The notes under the pieces were generated by a model, which saw only the letters and a list, made by a program, of their open reading frames with translations, made no database searches and had not been told where the DNA came from. A stretch of 58,711 bases of DNA from CAYMEK01 sp964389305 (lineage in GTDB: Bacteria; Spirochaetota; Spirochaetia; SZUA-6; DRHE01), in the NCBI GenBank assembly GCA_964389305.1, contig CAYMEK010000023.1, positions 1 to 58,711 on the forward strand. The letters are read 5' to 3'. The position numbers and the translations under genes were made by a program. Positions 26,097 to 34,701 of the stretch are shown one piece after another (the first letter of the stretch is position 1; each line of letters starts with the position of its first letter).

Positions 26097-27809
26097 GTGG
26101 GCCACTGTCGAACATTAGGGCTTTTCTTAGGAATCCGCCTGCGGGCTCCCTCCGCAGACCACCTCTGCCGTCAAGGGGAACAGGCGCTGGAAGCCCTCGA
26201 GCGGCTGGAAACAGACGCTCCCATCCCCGTCCACTGGAACTTCGCCGTGGCCAGCCTGCTGGGCACACGAACCCGGCCCATCGACAACTTGATCGAGAGA
26301 ATAAAGGCCCGCCTTTCCGAGCGGGGAGACCGGATCCTTCCGGCGGGCTTCTACGGCTCGGTTCACTCGCATCTACTGCGAAAAGAGTTGGAGCGCGAGC
26401 TGCGGTGGTGCTACAAGAACCCATGGTTCCCGGCTTTGAAATCGGTCTTCGGAACGGAGCCGGAGTCCATTCTGCCCTGGCACCCGGACCCGCTGCGGGA
26501 AGCCGCCTCGGGCGTCTACAGCCGTCAGGGGTTCCGGCTTCTGGGGGTCCCGCTGCCTGCTTCCCCCCTGCTGGAGCACTCTCCGTCCGGGAAGGCGGGC
26601 CTGCTGCAACTGCTCGCCGCCGAAGCCGTAGCGGCGGGCGGCGCCGACTGCCGGGCCCTGATCCAGCCGGTTCTGGAGGTTTCCACCGCCACGGAAGGGG
26701 AGCTGCACGAGCTGGTCTCAATCCTTCTGTCTCCGGCTTTTCACGGCAGGCGGCTGACCGTCCTGGTAGACCCCGGAGTCCAACCGGGGGATTCCGCGGG
26801 TGCAAGCGGCATTACAGCGGCCCTGGTGGCCCAGCTGGCCAGACATGAGGCGGTGGAATTTCTGTCCCTGGACCCCGCGGCGCTGGAGCCGGGAAATCCG
26901 GAGATTTCCCTGGGTGAGCTTCTGGCAGGCGCGGACATCACCGAGTATCCTCGCCGCCGTATAGCCTGGGCGCGGGCAGAAGGTTCGCGCAGTGGCAGGC
27001 GGCAGACCAATGACCGGATCCGGGCGGTGTTGGAACAGATGGCTGTCGGAGCGCAGAGCCCGGAAGCGCCGGGCGGTGGAGACCGGGACGACAGAATCCA
27101 GATCACCAATGTCAGCATGAGCGGTTCGGTTACTCTGATGGGAGCCGAAGTCCAGGCCACCTTCGTCGAGGGCCGGCTCGCCGACCTGCAGCAGAATCGG
27201 CAGGGATTCCTTACAGGAACACCGGCCTGCTCCTTTATCGCCGGACAGGCCAGGCGGATTTATCTGCAGACCCAAAGCGCCTTTTCCTTCGAGCGGGACG
27301 GGGAAAACGGGCTGCGGGCCAATCTGGCCGCCGAACTGCCCTACAGCCGGGAGCCGATGCGGGCCGTGATCGACTATTTTTTTCGGGCCGACGAAAGGGA
27401 GCTGTCCGTAGAGCTCGCCGTGCATTATCCAGGTTTCCGCGACCTGATTGTCGATGAAAACGCCCCTCTGGAGATACCCCTGTTTTTTTTCGGCGGCGTC
27501 GATGGAGTAACTCTCGAAGCCGAGTTCCCAGACGGCTCCCGCTACGGCGAGCAACTGCAGCCCCGGGAGGCCGTCAAAGTCCTCTACGGGCAGCGTTTCC
27601 TGGCGGTCAAAAACGGCTCCGCTGTCCGCCTGCTGGCGGGAGCCGCCGAGCGCCCCGTTATTCGTTCTCTCGAGCTGCAGGTGCTCAAATTCCGGGGCCG
27701 CTGCCTGCTGCTGGCCAACTTGGGGGGTAGCTACCGGCCGCAGCCAGCAAGCCATTTAAGCGGCGTGCAGGAGCGGCTGTCCTACAGAATCGGCTCACTG
27801 CAGCTCTAG
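26097..27809 (+). CDS. Conserved-looking protein of unknown function (570 aa)
   Basis: Not recognised. The only early start is a GTG at 26097 inside GAGGAGGTGGG, so the ribosome site almost touches the start. A TTGACT-16-TAAAAA promoter-like pair (26063-26090) would place the RNA 5' end at or near the GTG, so the message may be leaderless. The N-terminal 250 residues contain PVHWNFAVASLLG, LPAGFYGSVHSHLL and ILPWHPDP, whose His/Asp pattern recalls polysaccharide deacetylase or GH57-like barrels but is not diagnostic. The second half is strand-rich and looks like a beta-sandwich. No signal peptide. It converges with birA, the stops sharing CTAG. Confidence 0.7.
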   Translation: MGHCRTLGLFLGIRLRAPSADHLCRQGEQALEALERLETDAPIPVHWNFAVASLLGTRTRPIDNLIERIKARLSERGDRILPAGFYGSVHSHLLRKELERELRWCYKNPWFPALKSVFGTEPESILPWHPDPLREAASGVYSRQGFRLLGVPLPASPLLEHSPSGKAGLLQLLAAEAVAAGGADCRALIQPVLEVSTATEGELHELVSILLSPAFHGRRLTVLVDPGVQPGDSAGASGITAALVAQLARHEAVEFLSLDPAALEPGNPEISLGELLAGADITEYPRRRIAWARAEGSRSGRRQTNDRIRAVLEQMAVGAQSPEAPGGGDRDDRIQITNVSMSGSVTLMGAEVQATFVEGRLADLQQNRQGFLTGTPACSFIAGQARRIYLQTQSAFSFERDGENGLRANLAAELPYSREPMRAVIDYFFRADERELSVELAVHYPGFRDLIVDENAPLEIPLFFFGGVDGVTLEAEFPDGSRYGEQLQPREAVKVLYGQRFLAVKNGSAVRLLAGAAERPVIRSLELQVLKFRGRCLLLANLGGSYRPQPASHLSGVQERLSYRIGSLQL

Positions 27810-28693
27810 GAAGGACTCGAGGAGCTCGCGGGGTCCGGTATCGAAATCTCGCCGCTGTACAGGCTGATCGTTTCCGGGCTCCCGAGGGGCTGAAACAGCA
27901 GGGCCCCCTGCTCATCGACACCACGAAGCATACCTCGCCTTTCACGCGCTGCCTCCGACATCCCCGGAGTGACGAAGCGTACAACGATCTCCCGCTGAAG
28001 CCCGTACAGCCGCTCGTGGAGCCTGGCTCTCCAATCCCGGTCGGAGAGCAGGACTTTTATGGCTCGCAGTAGCGGCTCGAGCAGCGCCAGCGGCTCCACG
28101 GATCTCCCCAGGACGGCGCGCAGGGAGGTGGCCGCCTGTTTCAGCTCCTTTGGAAACTCGAGCTGGTTGCAGTTCAGGCCGATCCCCACCAGGAGACCCA
28201 GGCTCTCGCCTTCGGCGAATGCTTCGCACAGGACACCGGCCAGCTTCCTGCCCTCGAAAAGCAGGTCGTTGGGCCACTTGACCTGGAGCCGAAGGGCGTA
28301 CAACTCCTCGAGGGTGAGGGCCACGGCCAAGCCGGCCAGAACCGGGAGCCTCTGGACCGCTGCGGGGGCGACCAGGCCAGGTTCAACCTGCGGGCTTTTG
28401 GTTCCGGCCCCGGTCCGAGAAGCACTCTCCGGCCCCCGCCCCCTTCCCCGGGGGGAGCTGACCGCGGCTTGCCGCAGCACCAGGGTGAATAGCAGGCTCT
28501 GCCCTCTTGCAGCCAGCCAGCGGCGGTTTGCCAGCCTCCCCCTTCCCCGGCTTTGAAAAGCCGCCGCCGCTACGGTTCCCGCCGGACAACCCTGCTCCAA
28601 CAGCCGCCGGGCATCCTCCATGGTGGACTCGGTGCTCTGTTTGAAGTACACCGGGGCGCCGGGCCAGGGATTACGGAGCGGAATTTGCTTCAT
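27806..28693 (-). CDS. birA: Biotin--[acetyl-CoA carboxylase] ligase, no DNA-binding domain
   Basis: Attaches biotin to carboxylase carrier domains. 295 aa. Catalytic features are STESTMEDARRL (N-terminal substrate loop), the biotinyl-AMP loop QSRGRGRLANRRW (residues 48-59), and KWPNDLLFEGRKLAGVL at 139-155. It lacks the N-terminal winged helix of bifunctional BirA, so it should not act as a repressor. A low-complexity Pro/Arg/Gly-rich insertion (about residues 78-108) interrupts the strand order between the loop and the KWPNDL motif and is not part of the usual fold. Divergent from pgl with an AT-rich 50-bp spacer. Confidence 0.93.
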   Translation of the reverse strand: MKQIPLRNPWPGAPVYFKQSTESTMEDARRLLEQGCPAGTVAAAAFQSRGRGRLANRRWLAARGQSLLFTLVLRQAAVSSPRGRGRGPESASRTGAGTKSPQVEPGLVAPAAVQRLPVLAGLAVALTLEELYALRLQVKWPNDLLFEGRKLAGVLCEAFAEGESLGLLVGIGLNCNQLEFPKELKQAATSLRAVLGRSVEPLALLEPLLRAIKVLLSDRDWRARLHERLYGLQREIVVRFVTPGMSEAARERRGMLRGVDEQGALLFQPLGSPETISLYSGEISIPDPASSSSPS

Positions 28694-28743
28694 TGAATTT
28701 CTTGTCTATATATATCATTTTATACATAAGGAGGAAACAGGTT

Positions 28744-29505
28744 GTGGAAAAGGTGCTGGTGTTCGCCGATATGTCCGAGCTTTCCTACCAGGCAGCCCAG
28801 ATATTCTTCGCGGCGATCCAGGACGACTGCGCGGCTGGCAGAGAACCGGCGGTGATACTGGCCGGCGGCTCGACACCGCAGGCTTGTTACAGCCGGCTGG
28901 CGGAGCTGCTGCGGGAGTTCCCGGACGGCCGACGGCGGGTACGCTGGCTAGTGGGGGACGAACGCTGGGTCGACAGGGGGCATAAGGACAGCAACGAGGG
29001 CATGATTCGTGCTTCCTTGCTAACGCCTCTCGCGATAGCCGAACAGCAGATCTTCTCCTGGCAGGCCGGCAGCGGCAGTCCAATCGGCCGGGCCAGACAG
29101 TACGAAGAATTGCTGAAAGCGCACTTCGACGCGCAGAGCCGCTACCCGGACCTGCTGATCCTGGGTCTGGGAGAAGACGGGCATACGGCTTCCTTGTTTG
29201 CCGACGGCTGGGCCATGCGCGGCGGGGCGCCGGACCCTACCCGGGACGCCATGCCCATGAGTCCCAACCTGCCTGGCTGGACCGCTGCGGTATACGCTCC
29301 GCGGGCGCAGAGCTTCCGCCTGACCCTTACACCGGGATTCCTCAGGCTGGCCAGAAGGATCTACTTCCTGGTCAGCGGCGAAAGCAAGCGCGATGTACTG
29401 ACACGGGTGCTCAACAGGGACCTGGATCTGCCGGCTTCGTGGCTCAATCTCGAGCACACTCGCTTCCTGGCAACCAGGGACGCCGTCGCCTCCGACCGGA
29501 TCTAG
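28744..29505 (+). CDS. pgl: 6-phosphogluconolactonase
   Basis: Hydrolyses 6-phosphogluconolactone in the oxidative pentose phosphate pathway. Start chosen as GTG at 28744 (VEKVLVFADMSEL), with AAGGAGG nine bases before it; a longer ATG frame from 28693 overlaps that ribosome site and is less likely. 253 aa. Family motifs: VILAGGSTPQ (about 37-46), VGDERWV, and the active-site GLGEDGHTASLF. Belongs to the DevB/Pgl type. No zwf or gnd is adjacent. It converges with mnmA, 5 bp between stops. Confidence 0.93.
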   Translation: MEKVLVFADMSELSYQAAQIFFAAIQDDCAAGREPAVILAGGSTPQACYSRLAELLREFPDGRRRVRWLVGDERWVDRGHKDSNEGMIRASLLTPLAIAEQQIFSWQAGSGSPIGRARQYEELLKAHFDAQSRYPDLLILGLGEDGHTASLFADGWAMRGGAPDPTRDAMPMSPNLPGWTAAVYAPRAQSFRLTLTPGFLRLARRIYFLVSGESKRDVLTRVLNRDLDLPASWLNLEHTRFLATRDAVASDRI

Positions 29506-29510
29506 AGTTC

Positions 29511-30569
29511 TCAGGCGATGATCCCTCCGCCGAGAACCAGCCCGTCGCGATAGAACACGGCCGATTGTCCCGGGCTCACGATCTCGGGCCTCTGCAGGGT
29601 CACCCGAAAACGCCCTGCCGCAGGCTCCACCGTGCAGGGGACTTCCATGACCTGGTAGCGGATCTTGACGCCGCAGGGCAGCCCGCCGCCAGGGGGATCG
29701 ATAAACCAGTTATTCTCGTACACTGTGAACTCACGGCTGCAGGCCCGCTCCCGCCGGGCCACGATGACCCGGTTCTCCTGCGCATTAATTCGGGCGACGT
29801 ACCAGGGCCCGCTTCCCAGGCCCAGTCCCCTCCGCTGTCCGACTGTGTAGTGGATCGTACCCCGATGCCTTCCCAACACTTGCCCTTCCAGGTCGACGAT
29901 TTCCCCGGGACGCAGAAAGTCACTGCGGCCGGTAGCCTCCCTGATGAAATCGACATACCCGTGCTCCACGAAGCAGGCATCCTGGCTCTCTCGTACCCGG
30001 CCGAAGGGCAGCTCCAACTCTTGCGCCATGACCGTCACCTCGTTTTTCAAGTATTCCCCGAGGGGCAGCAGCAGGTTTGCCATTTTTTCCCGGTTCACCC
30101 GGTATAGCATGTAGGACTGGTCCTTGCCGCGGTCACGGCCCTTACCGATAAAAAAGCCCTCGCTCGTTTTCACAATCCGAGCGTAGTGCCCCGTGGCCAA
30201 AAACAGCTTCTCCCGCCGGCCTAGCATGCCCCGTTCTCTCAGTATGCTCTTCAAGCGGTCGTAAAACAGATCGAAGCGAATGAAACCGTTGCACAACACG
30301 CAGGGGTTGGGAGTTCGGCCCTCCAGATAGCTCTCGATGAAATTCCCGACCACCCGCTCCCTGAACTCTGGGAACAGGTCGACCTGGAGGTAAGGGATGT
30401 CCAGCCGGCGGCAGACCTCCCTGGCCCGGTCGAGCACCTCCTCGGAGCAGCATCGTGATGCGGGCCAGATGATATGGCTGGCCCCTATCAGGCGCGGCCA
30501 GCTTTTTTTCAGCACGGCTGCAGCGACGGCCGAATCCACGCCGCCGCTAAGCGCCACCACTACTACCAT
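29511..30569 (-). CDS. mnmA: tRNA-specific 2-thiouridylase
   Basis: Thiolates U34 of tRNA-Lys, -Glu and -Gln using persulfide sulfur. 352 aa. The PP-loop SGGVDSAVAA (residues 8-17) binds ATP; the catalytic cysteine pair is in NPCVLCN and in SQDACFV; further family motifs are ATGHYAR, GKDQSYMLYR and HYTVGQRRGLG. The C-terminal beta barrel is complete (VSPGQSAVFY). Starts with ATG at 30569 without a strong ribosome site. Divergent from the ParB-fold gene. Confidence 0.96.
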   Translation of the reverse strand: MVVVVALSGGVDSAVAAAVLKKSWPRLIGASHIIWPASRCCSEEVLDRAREVCRRLDIPYLQVDLFPEFRERVVGNFIESYLEGRTPNPCVLCNGFIRFDLFYDRLKSILRERGMLGRREKLFLATGHYARIVKTSEGFFIGKGRDRGKDQSYMLYRVNREKMANLLLPLGEYLKNEVTVMAQELELPFGRVRESQDACFVEHGYVDFIREATGRSDFLRPGEIVDLEGQVLGRHRGTIHYTVGQRRGLGLGSGPWYVARINAQENRVIVARRERACSREFTVYENNWFIDPPGGGLPCGVKIRYQVMEVPCTVEPAAGRFRVTLQRPEIVSPGQSAVFYRDGLVLGGGIIA

Positions 30570-30643
30570 GAGGCCAATATACCAGAAAGGCAGACAGCCC
30601 TGAAAGCGGCATCTTCCGCTGCTGCCGCGATCGGCCTTTTACC

Positions 30644-30672
30644 TTGAAACCCCTTCAAGCCCGGTGTAGTGT
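30644..30672 (+). promoter_or_regulatory. Candidate promoter of the ParB-fold gene, giving a near-leaderless mRNA
   Basis: TTGAAA (30644-30649) and TAGTGT (30667-30672) are 17 bp apart. The ATG at 30684 is only 12 bases after the -10, so transcription would start about five bases before the start codon, and no ribosome site could fit. Confidence 0.4.
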
Positions 30673-30683
30673 ATCTGTTAGGG

Positions 30684-31526
30684 ATGAAAGAGGTCTTCGC
30701 CAAGATAAAAATCATCCATATCGCCGAGATCCTGCTGCACGAAGGTGTGGTCGCCGAGTGGACGGACAAGTTGAGCACGAACATCGACCACGACGGGATC
30801 ATGAAAAACCCGATCATCGTCACCCGCTACCAGGGCCACTACATCGCCCTGGACGGGATGCATCGCGTCATGGCCTTGAAAGCGCTGGGCTGCCGGGACA
30901 TTGTCGTCTACGAGGTGGACTACGATGATCCCTCGATCGGTCTTTTCGGCTGGGACGCCCTGATTCTCGACGCCTGTCCTCTTGACCGGATTCTGGAGAC
31001 CTTTTCCGTACAGGAAGGCCTCAGCCTGCAGTGCCACGAGGATCTGCCCGCCGCGGTACAGAATATCCGGTCCCACCGCTCCTGTTTCGCGCTGCTCACC
31101 CGAGAACGCAGGGTCTACGAGATGAAGATGAGCGACGAGCGGCAGAGCCTGGACGTCCTGATCAGGGCTCTCAAGGAATTCGAAGCCGACCTGGACCGCC
31201 GCCGCCTGCACATCATCTACGTGGCGGACGACCAGTCCGAAACAACCTTCGAGCAGCATGAGAAGGCTTCCAGCCTGTTCAAGCGACCCTTCTTCACCAA
31301 GGAGGAGGTAGTGGGCAGGACCATCGAAGGAAAGATCCTGCCCAGGAAGAGCACGCGTCATCTTTTTCCCCTGCGGCCTCTGCGTCTGGATATCGACTTC
31401 ATAATGCTGAAAGAAGACATAGATCTGGAAACGAAGAACCGGCTTCTCCAGGCCCGGTTGACCTGGTGCCTGGAAAACAACATGGTCCGCTACTACCCGG
31501 AATCGGTGCTAGTTTTGTCGGACTGA
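30684..31526 (+). CDS. ParB/sulfiredoxin-fold protein, possible free-serine kinase (SerK/SbnI-like)
   Basis: 280 aa from the ATG at 30684; a GTG at 30669 is an alternative start. The N-terminal 80 residues carry a ParB-type nucleotide fold: Glu20 in ILLHEGV, NPIIVT (42-47) and DGMHR at 57-61 in YIALDGMHRVMALKALG. This arrangement (early Glu, then an Asp in DGxHR about 38 residues later) matches the ADP- or ATP-dependent free-serine kinases SerK of Thermococcus and SbnI of staphylococci, which make O-phosphoserine. No helix-turn-helix of a partition ParB follows; instead there is a 200-residue domain of unknown type. The stop overlaps the next start (TGATG), coupling it to an outer-membrane protein. 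A nucleoid-type ParB is unlikely. Kinase activity is inference. Confidence 0.65.
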   Translation: MKEVFAKIKIIHIAEILLHEGVVAEWTDKLSTNIDHDGIMKNPIIVTRYQGHYIALDGMHRVMALKALGCRDIVVYEVDYDDPSIGLFGWDALILDACPLDRILETFSVQEGLSLQCHEDLPAAVQNIRSHRSCFALLTRERRVYEMKMSDERQSLDVLIRALKEFEADLDRRRLHIIYVADDQSETTFEQHEKASSLFKRPFFTKEEVVGRTIEGKILPRKSTRHLFPLRPLRLDIDFIMLKEDIDLETKNRLLQARLTWCLENNMVRYYPESVLVLSD

Positions 31527-32755
31527 TGCAGACCAGGCGCCGATTGTCCGCAGCGGCCCTCCTCCTGCTGCTGCTCATTGTAAGCCCCGTTTCGGTCGCG
31601 GCCGAGGAGACCGCCCCGGAGGCGAGTCCTTTCTTTTTTCGCCTCGAAGGCCTGCGCCGGTATTTCGCCTGGGGCTGGGACCTGATTCCCGCGGGACTGG
31701 ACCTTACGGTGGGCTACAGCGGCTGGCGGCTCTTCCCGAAGCTGGACACCATCCTGCAGCTCACCGTCGGCGGAGGCTACGAGGGCTTCGGGACCTACAG
31801 GGCCGTCGACTATACGCCGAACTCCCCGGTCGATCCTCCTGAAGCGGCGGCCGGGGACGACCTGAACCTGGAGTTCAACAGTCCCAACTTCCAGTGGCAG
31901 CTGGGGATCAGGCAGGGCATCCTGTGGAACCGATCCCTCGACAGAAATCTGCTGGAAGCCCTGCTGTTCTACCGGGGCCGTTACGACCTGTATCTGAAGG
32001 GACGGCATTATTGGGGCACGGACGCCGAGCGGATCGCCGCGATCGAGTCCTACCACGAGAGCTGGCAGGCAAACTATCCGGGCAGCGACGCCCGGGGGAT
32101 ATTCGGCAACTCCTTCCTGTTCGGCCTGGCCCTCGACAACCTGCTGCGCAATCGCAAGACCAAGGCCTACGACGGCAGCTACGCCGAGATCACCTGCGAG
32201 ATCAGCCCCTATTTCCCGTCGGTCCTGGGAGCCAGCGACTTCCGGCGCTTGAACTTCAGCACCAGGAACTTCAAGACCTTGTACGAAGCCAGGCCGGAGG
32301 AAGATAAGAACGTTTTCACGATCTATGCGGGCAGCTTCTTTTCCATCGACTACGCCTTCGCCCGCAGGCAGATGCCGCTGTACGTGATGCAGAGCTTCGG
32401 GGGCACTAAGCTACGCAAGGGACTGGGGAAAGCGGTGCGCGGCTTCGAGAAGTACTCCTGGGACACCCAGTTGAAGCTGGTGCACAATCTCGACCTGCGC
32501 TTCAACCTGCCCGCCCTGTTCTGCAGCGACCTGGTTCCCGGATTCCTTCTGTACTTCGACCTGGGCTACGGCACCGGTTTCTGGGGGGACCCCTCGGGCG
32601 CTCCCGGGGGATTTCTGGGCTCCACCGGGATCGGCCTGTACCTGGATCTGCTCGACCTCGACTACATCCGCTTCAATGTCAATTTTCCAGTGATCGGAAA
32701 GCGGCTGGACAGAGCCCCCGTCGCCCTGGATCTGGATTTACATCTCCAGTTCTAA
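31526..32755 (+). CDS. Outer-membrane barrel-like protein of unknown function
   Basis: 409 aa from the ATG at 31526, which overlaps the preceding stop; a longer upstream frame is antisense-free but has no ribosome site and includes the neighbour's code. Signal peptide QTRRRLSAAALLLLLLIV, cleavage near VAAEE. The mature part has repeated amphipathic strands with Tyr/Phe/Trp and ends DLDLHLQF, a typical outer-membrane C-terminus. It contains long loops (ESYHESWQANYPGSD, RPEEDKNVF). Not recognised as any named porin. Its coupling to a ParB-fold enzyme is unexplained. Confidence 0.75.
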   Translation: MQTRRRLSAAALLLLLLIVSPVSVAAEETAPEASPFFFRLEGLRRYFAWGWDLIPAGLDLTVGYSGWRLFPKLDTILQLTVGGGYEGFGTYRAVDYTPNSPVDPPEAAAGDDLNLEFNSPNFQWQLGIRQGILWNRSLDRNLLEALLFYRGRYDLYLKGRHYWGTDAERIAAIESYHESWQANYPGSDARGIFGNSFLFGLALDNLLRNRKTKAYDGSYAEITCEISPYFPSVLGASDFRRLNFSTRNFKTLYEARPEEDKNVFTIYAGSFFSIDYAFARRQMPLYVMQSFGGTKLRKGLGKAVRGFEKYSWDTQLKLVHNLDLRFNLPALFCSDLVPGFLLYFDLGYGTGFWGDPSGAPGGFLGSTGIGLYLDLLDLDYIRFNVNFPVIGKRLDRAPVALDLDLHLQF

Positions 32756-32803
32756 ACGCCGAAAGCAGCGCCTCGCCGTGAAGCAGGGAACGGAGATTTA
32801 CGC

Positions 32804-32833
32804 TTGACGAGCACAGTCGTGCTGATTTATCGT
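32804..32833 (+). promoter_or_regulatory. Candidate phnD promoter with an inverted repeat in the spacer
   Basis: TTGACG (32804-32809) and TATCGT (32828-32833) with an 18-bp spacer. The spacer contains AGCAC-AGTC-GTGCT (32810-32823), a perfect 5-bp inverted repeat, which could be a repressor site. An AAAGGAGG ribosome site follows before the ATG at 32877. Confidence 0.45.
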
Positions 32834-32876
32834 TTATGGTGATCTAAAAAAAGCTTTTATATAAAGGAGGAGCAAG

Positions 32877-33788
32877 ATGCTCAAAAAGATCGTCCCGATC
32901 TCCTTAACGCTGCTCCTGGCAGCGGGCCTGGCTTTTGTCTCGGCCACCGGTACCAAGGAGGCGCCCCTGGGCTCCGAAGAGCACCCCATCGTCTGGGCTT
33001 TCGTGCCTTCCGGGGAGATGGAGCGGGTGGCCGCCGGCGCCCAGAGCGTAGCCGACCTGCTGCACGAGAAGACGGGCCTGTACTTCGACACCCTGGTGGC
33101 CACCGAGTACGCCGGGGTCATCGAAGCCATGCGCGCCGATCCGCCCTCGGCCCAAATGGCCTCTCTGGCCACCTTTGCCTACGTGATGGCGGCCGACATG
33201 GGCGTGGCCAAGGCGGCCCTGGTTGCCGTGCGCTTCGGCAACCCCTTCTACAACGGCCAGATCATCGCCAGGTCGGACAGCGGCATAAAAAAGCTCACCG
33301 ACCTGAAGGGCAAGACCTTCGCCCGTCCCGATCCCCTGTCCACCTCGGGCTGGATCATCCCCATGATAACCCTGAGAGCGGCCGGAGTGGACACCGAGCG
33401 GGACCTGAAGGTCGTGGACGCCGGCAGCCATGACGCGGTGGTGGCAGCCGTGTACAACGGGGAGGTCGACGGGGGGGCTTGCTACGTGGATGCCCGCACC
33501 CGCATCGAGAAGGATTATCCCGACGTCATGGAGAAGGTGGCGGTGATCGAGGTTTCGGTGAACATCCCCAACGACGGCGTGCAGTTCCATCCCTCGGTGC
33601 CCCAGGACCTGCAGGACAAGATCGTCAACGCCCTGCTGGAGCTGACCAAGACCGAGGAGGGCAAGGAAGCCCTCAACACGGCCTACCAGTGGACCGACCT
33701 GGAGAGGCACGGCGACGACTTCTACGATCCCTTCCGCCAGGTGCTCCAGGCGGCCGGAATCGACGTCCAGGAGCTGATGCAGGAATAG
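32877..33788 (+). CDS. phnD: Phosphonate/phosphate-type ABC transporter substrate-binding protein
   Basis: 303 aa, periplasmic PhnD/PtxB family. Signal peptide MLKKIVPISLTLLLAAGLAFVSA; there is no lipobox cysteine. Family features: GEMERVAAGAQSVADLLHEKTGL, VATEYAGVIEAMRADPPSAQMASLATFAYVMA-type ligand loop, LKGKTFARPDPLSTSGWIIP (the phosphonate-binding serine/threonine run STSG), and DAGSHDAVVAAVYNGEVDGGA. Ligand may be a phosphonate, phosphite or phosphate ester; only binding data would tell. First gene of the operon, separated from phnC by a terminator that would leave the binding protein in excess. Confidence 0.92.
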   Translation: MLKKIVPISLTLLLAAGLAFVSATGTKEAPLGSEEHPIVWAFVPSGEMERVAAGAQSVADLLHEKTGLYFDTLVATEYAGVIEAMRADPPSAQMASLATFAYVMAADMGVAKAALVAVRFGNPFYNGQIIARSDSGIKKLTDLKGKTFARPDPLSTSGWIIPMITLRAAGVDTERDLKVVDAGSHDAVVAAVYNGEVDGGACYVDARTRIEKDYPDVMEKVAVIEVSVNIPNDGVQFHPSVPQDLQDKIVNALLELTKTEEGKEALNTAYQWTDLERHGDDFYDPFRQVLQAAGIDVQELMQE

Positions 33789-33820
33789 CTCGCCGCAGAC
33801 AAAGCGCCTGAGGCGATCAG

Positions 33821-33854
33821 GGGAGGGGGAGCTCGTATCCCCCTCCCTTTTTTT
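33821..33854 (+). terminator. Intrinsic terminator between phnD and phnC
   Basis: GGGAGGGGGA and TCCCCCTCCC form a 10-bp GC stem with a 7-nt loop, followed by seven T residues. No second promoter is obvious before phnC, so partial read-through is likely and would set a high binding protein to transporter ratio. Confidence 0.88.
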
Positions 33855-33909
33855 CAGGTTGCGGGGGGCGCGACTCTCTGGTACTGTGTATACGGATTCG
33901 GAGGGAAAA

Positions 33910-34698
33910 ATGCTGGAAGTGAAGAAGCTGACCAAGGTGTACGAGGACGGCACCGTGGCGCTAAAGGAGGTGAGCTTCACCGTGGAGCCTGGGGAGTTTC
34001 TGGTGGTCATCGGCCTCAGTGGCTCCGGTAAGTCTACCCTGCTGCGCTGCATCAACCGCCTGATCGAGCCCACCGAGGGCGAGATCATCTGGGACGGGTT
34101 GGATATCACGGCGGCCGAGGCGGACGAGCTGCGGCGGGTACGCCGGCAGATCGGCATGGTCTTCCAGCACTTCAATCTGGTCAAGCGCTCCAGCGTCCTG
34201 ACCAACGTGCTGTCCGGGCGTCTGGGCTACGTCAATCCCGCCGCCAGCCTGCTGCAGCGCTTTCCGGCCCGGGACCGGCAGATGGCCTGGAAGGCCCTGG
34301 AACGGGTCGGCATCACCGACCAGGCCCACAAACAGGCCAGGGAGCTTTCCGGGGGACAGCAGCAGCGGGTGGGGATCGCCCGGGCCCTGATGCAGCAGCC
34401 CCGGATGATGCTGGCCGACGAGCCGGTGGCCAGCCTCGACCCGGTACTGGCCCACTCCATTTTGGGCTACCTGGAGCAGCTCAACAAAGAGGAAAAGATC
34501 ACCGTGATCTGCAGCCTCCACTACCTGGACCTGGTGCAGCGCTACGGCACCCGGGTGATCGGCCTGCGGGAGGGCCGCATCGTCTACAGGGGCTCTCAGG
34601 AGGATATCCGCGCCATGACCGACGAGCAGTTCAAGGAGATCTACGGCGAGGAAGCGGTGCGGGTCAGCGCCGGCCTCACGGGCAGCAGGGGGGAGTAA
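33910..34698 (+). CDS. phnC: Phosphonate-type ABC transporter ATP-binding protein
   Basis: 262 aa. Start at ATG 33910 with GGAGGG before it; a longer frame from 33859 lacks a site. Walker A GLSGSGKST, Q loop FQHFNLV, signature LSGGQQQRVGIARALM, Walker B MMLADEP, and a switch histidine in SLHYLD. The ELRRVRRQIGMVFQHFNLVKR region is typical of PhnC. Cytoplasmic ATPase driving import through the permease encoded 3 bp downstream. Confidence 0.95.
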   Translation: MLEVKKLTKVYEDGTVALKEVSFTVEPGEFLVVIGLSGSGKSTLLRCINRLIEPTEGEIIWDGLDITAAEADELRRVRRQIGMVFQHFNLVKRSSVLTNVLSGRLGYVNPAASLLQRFPARDRQMAWKALERVGITDQAHKQARELSGGQQQRVGIARALMQQPRMMLADEPVASLDPVLAHSILGYLEQLNKEEKITVICSLHYLDLVQRYGTRVIGLREGRIVYRGSQEDIRAMTDEQFKEIYGEEAVRVSAGLTGSRGE

Positions 34699-34701
34699 GG
34701 C

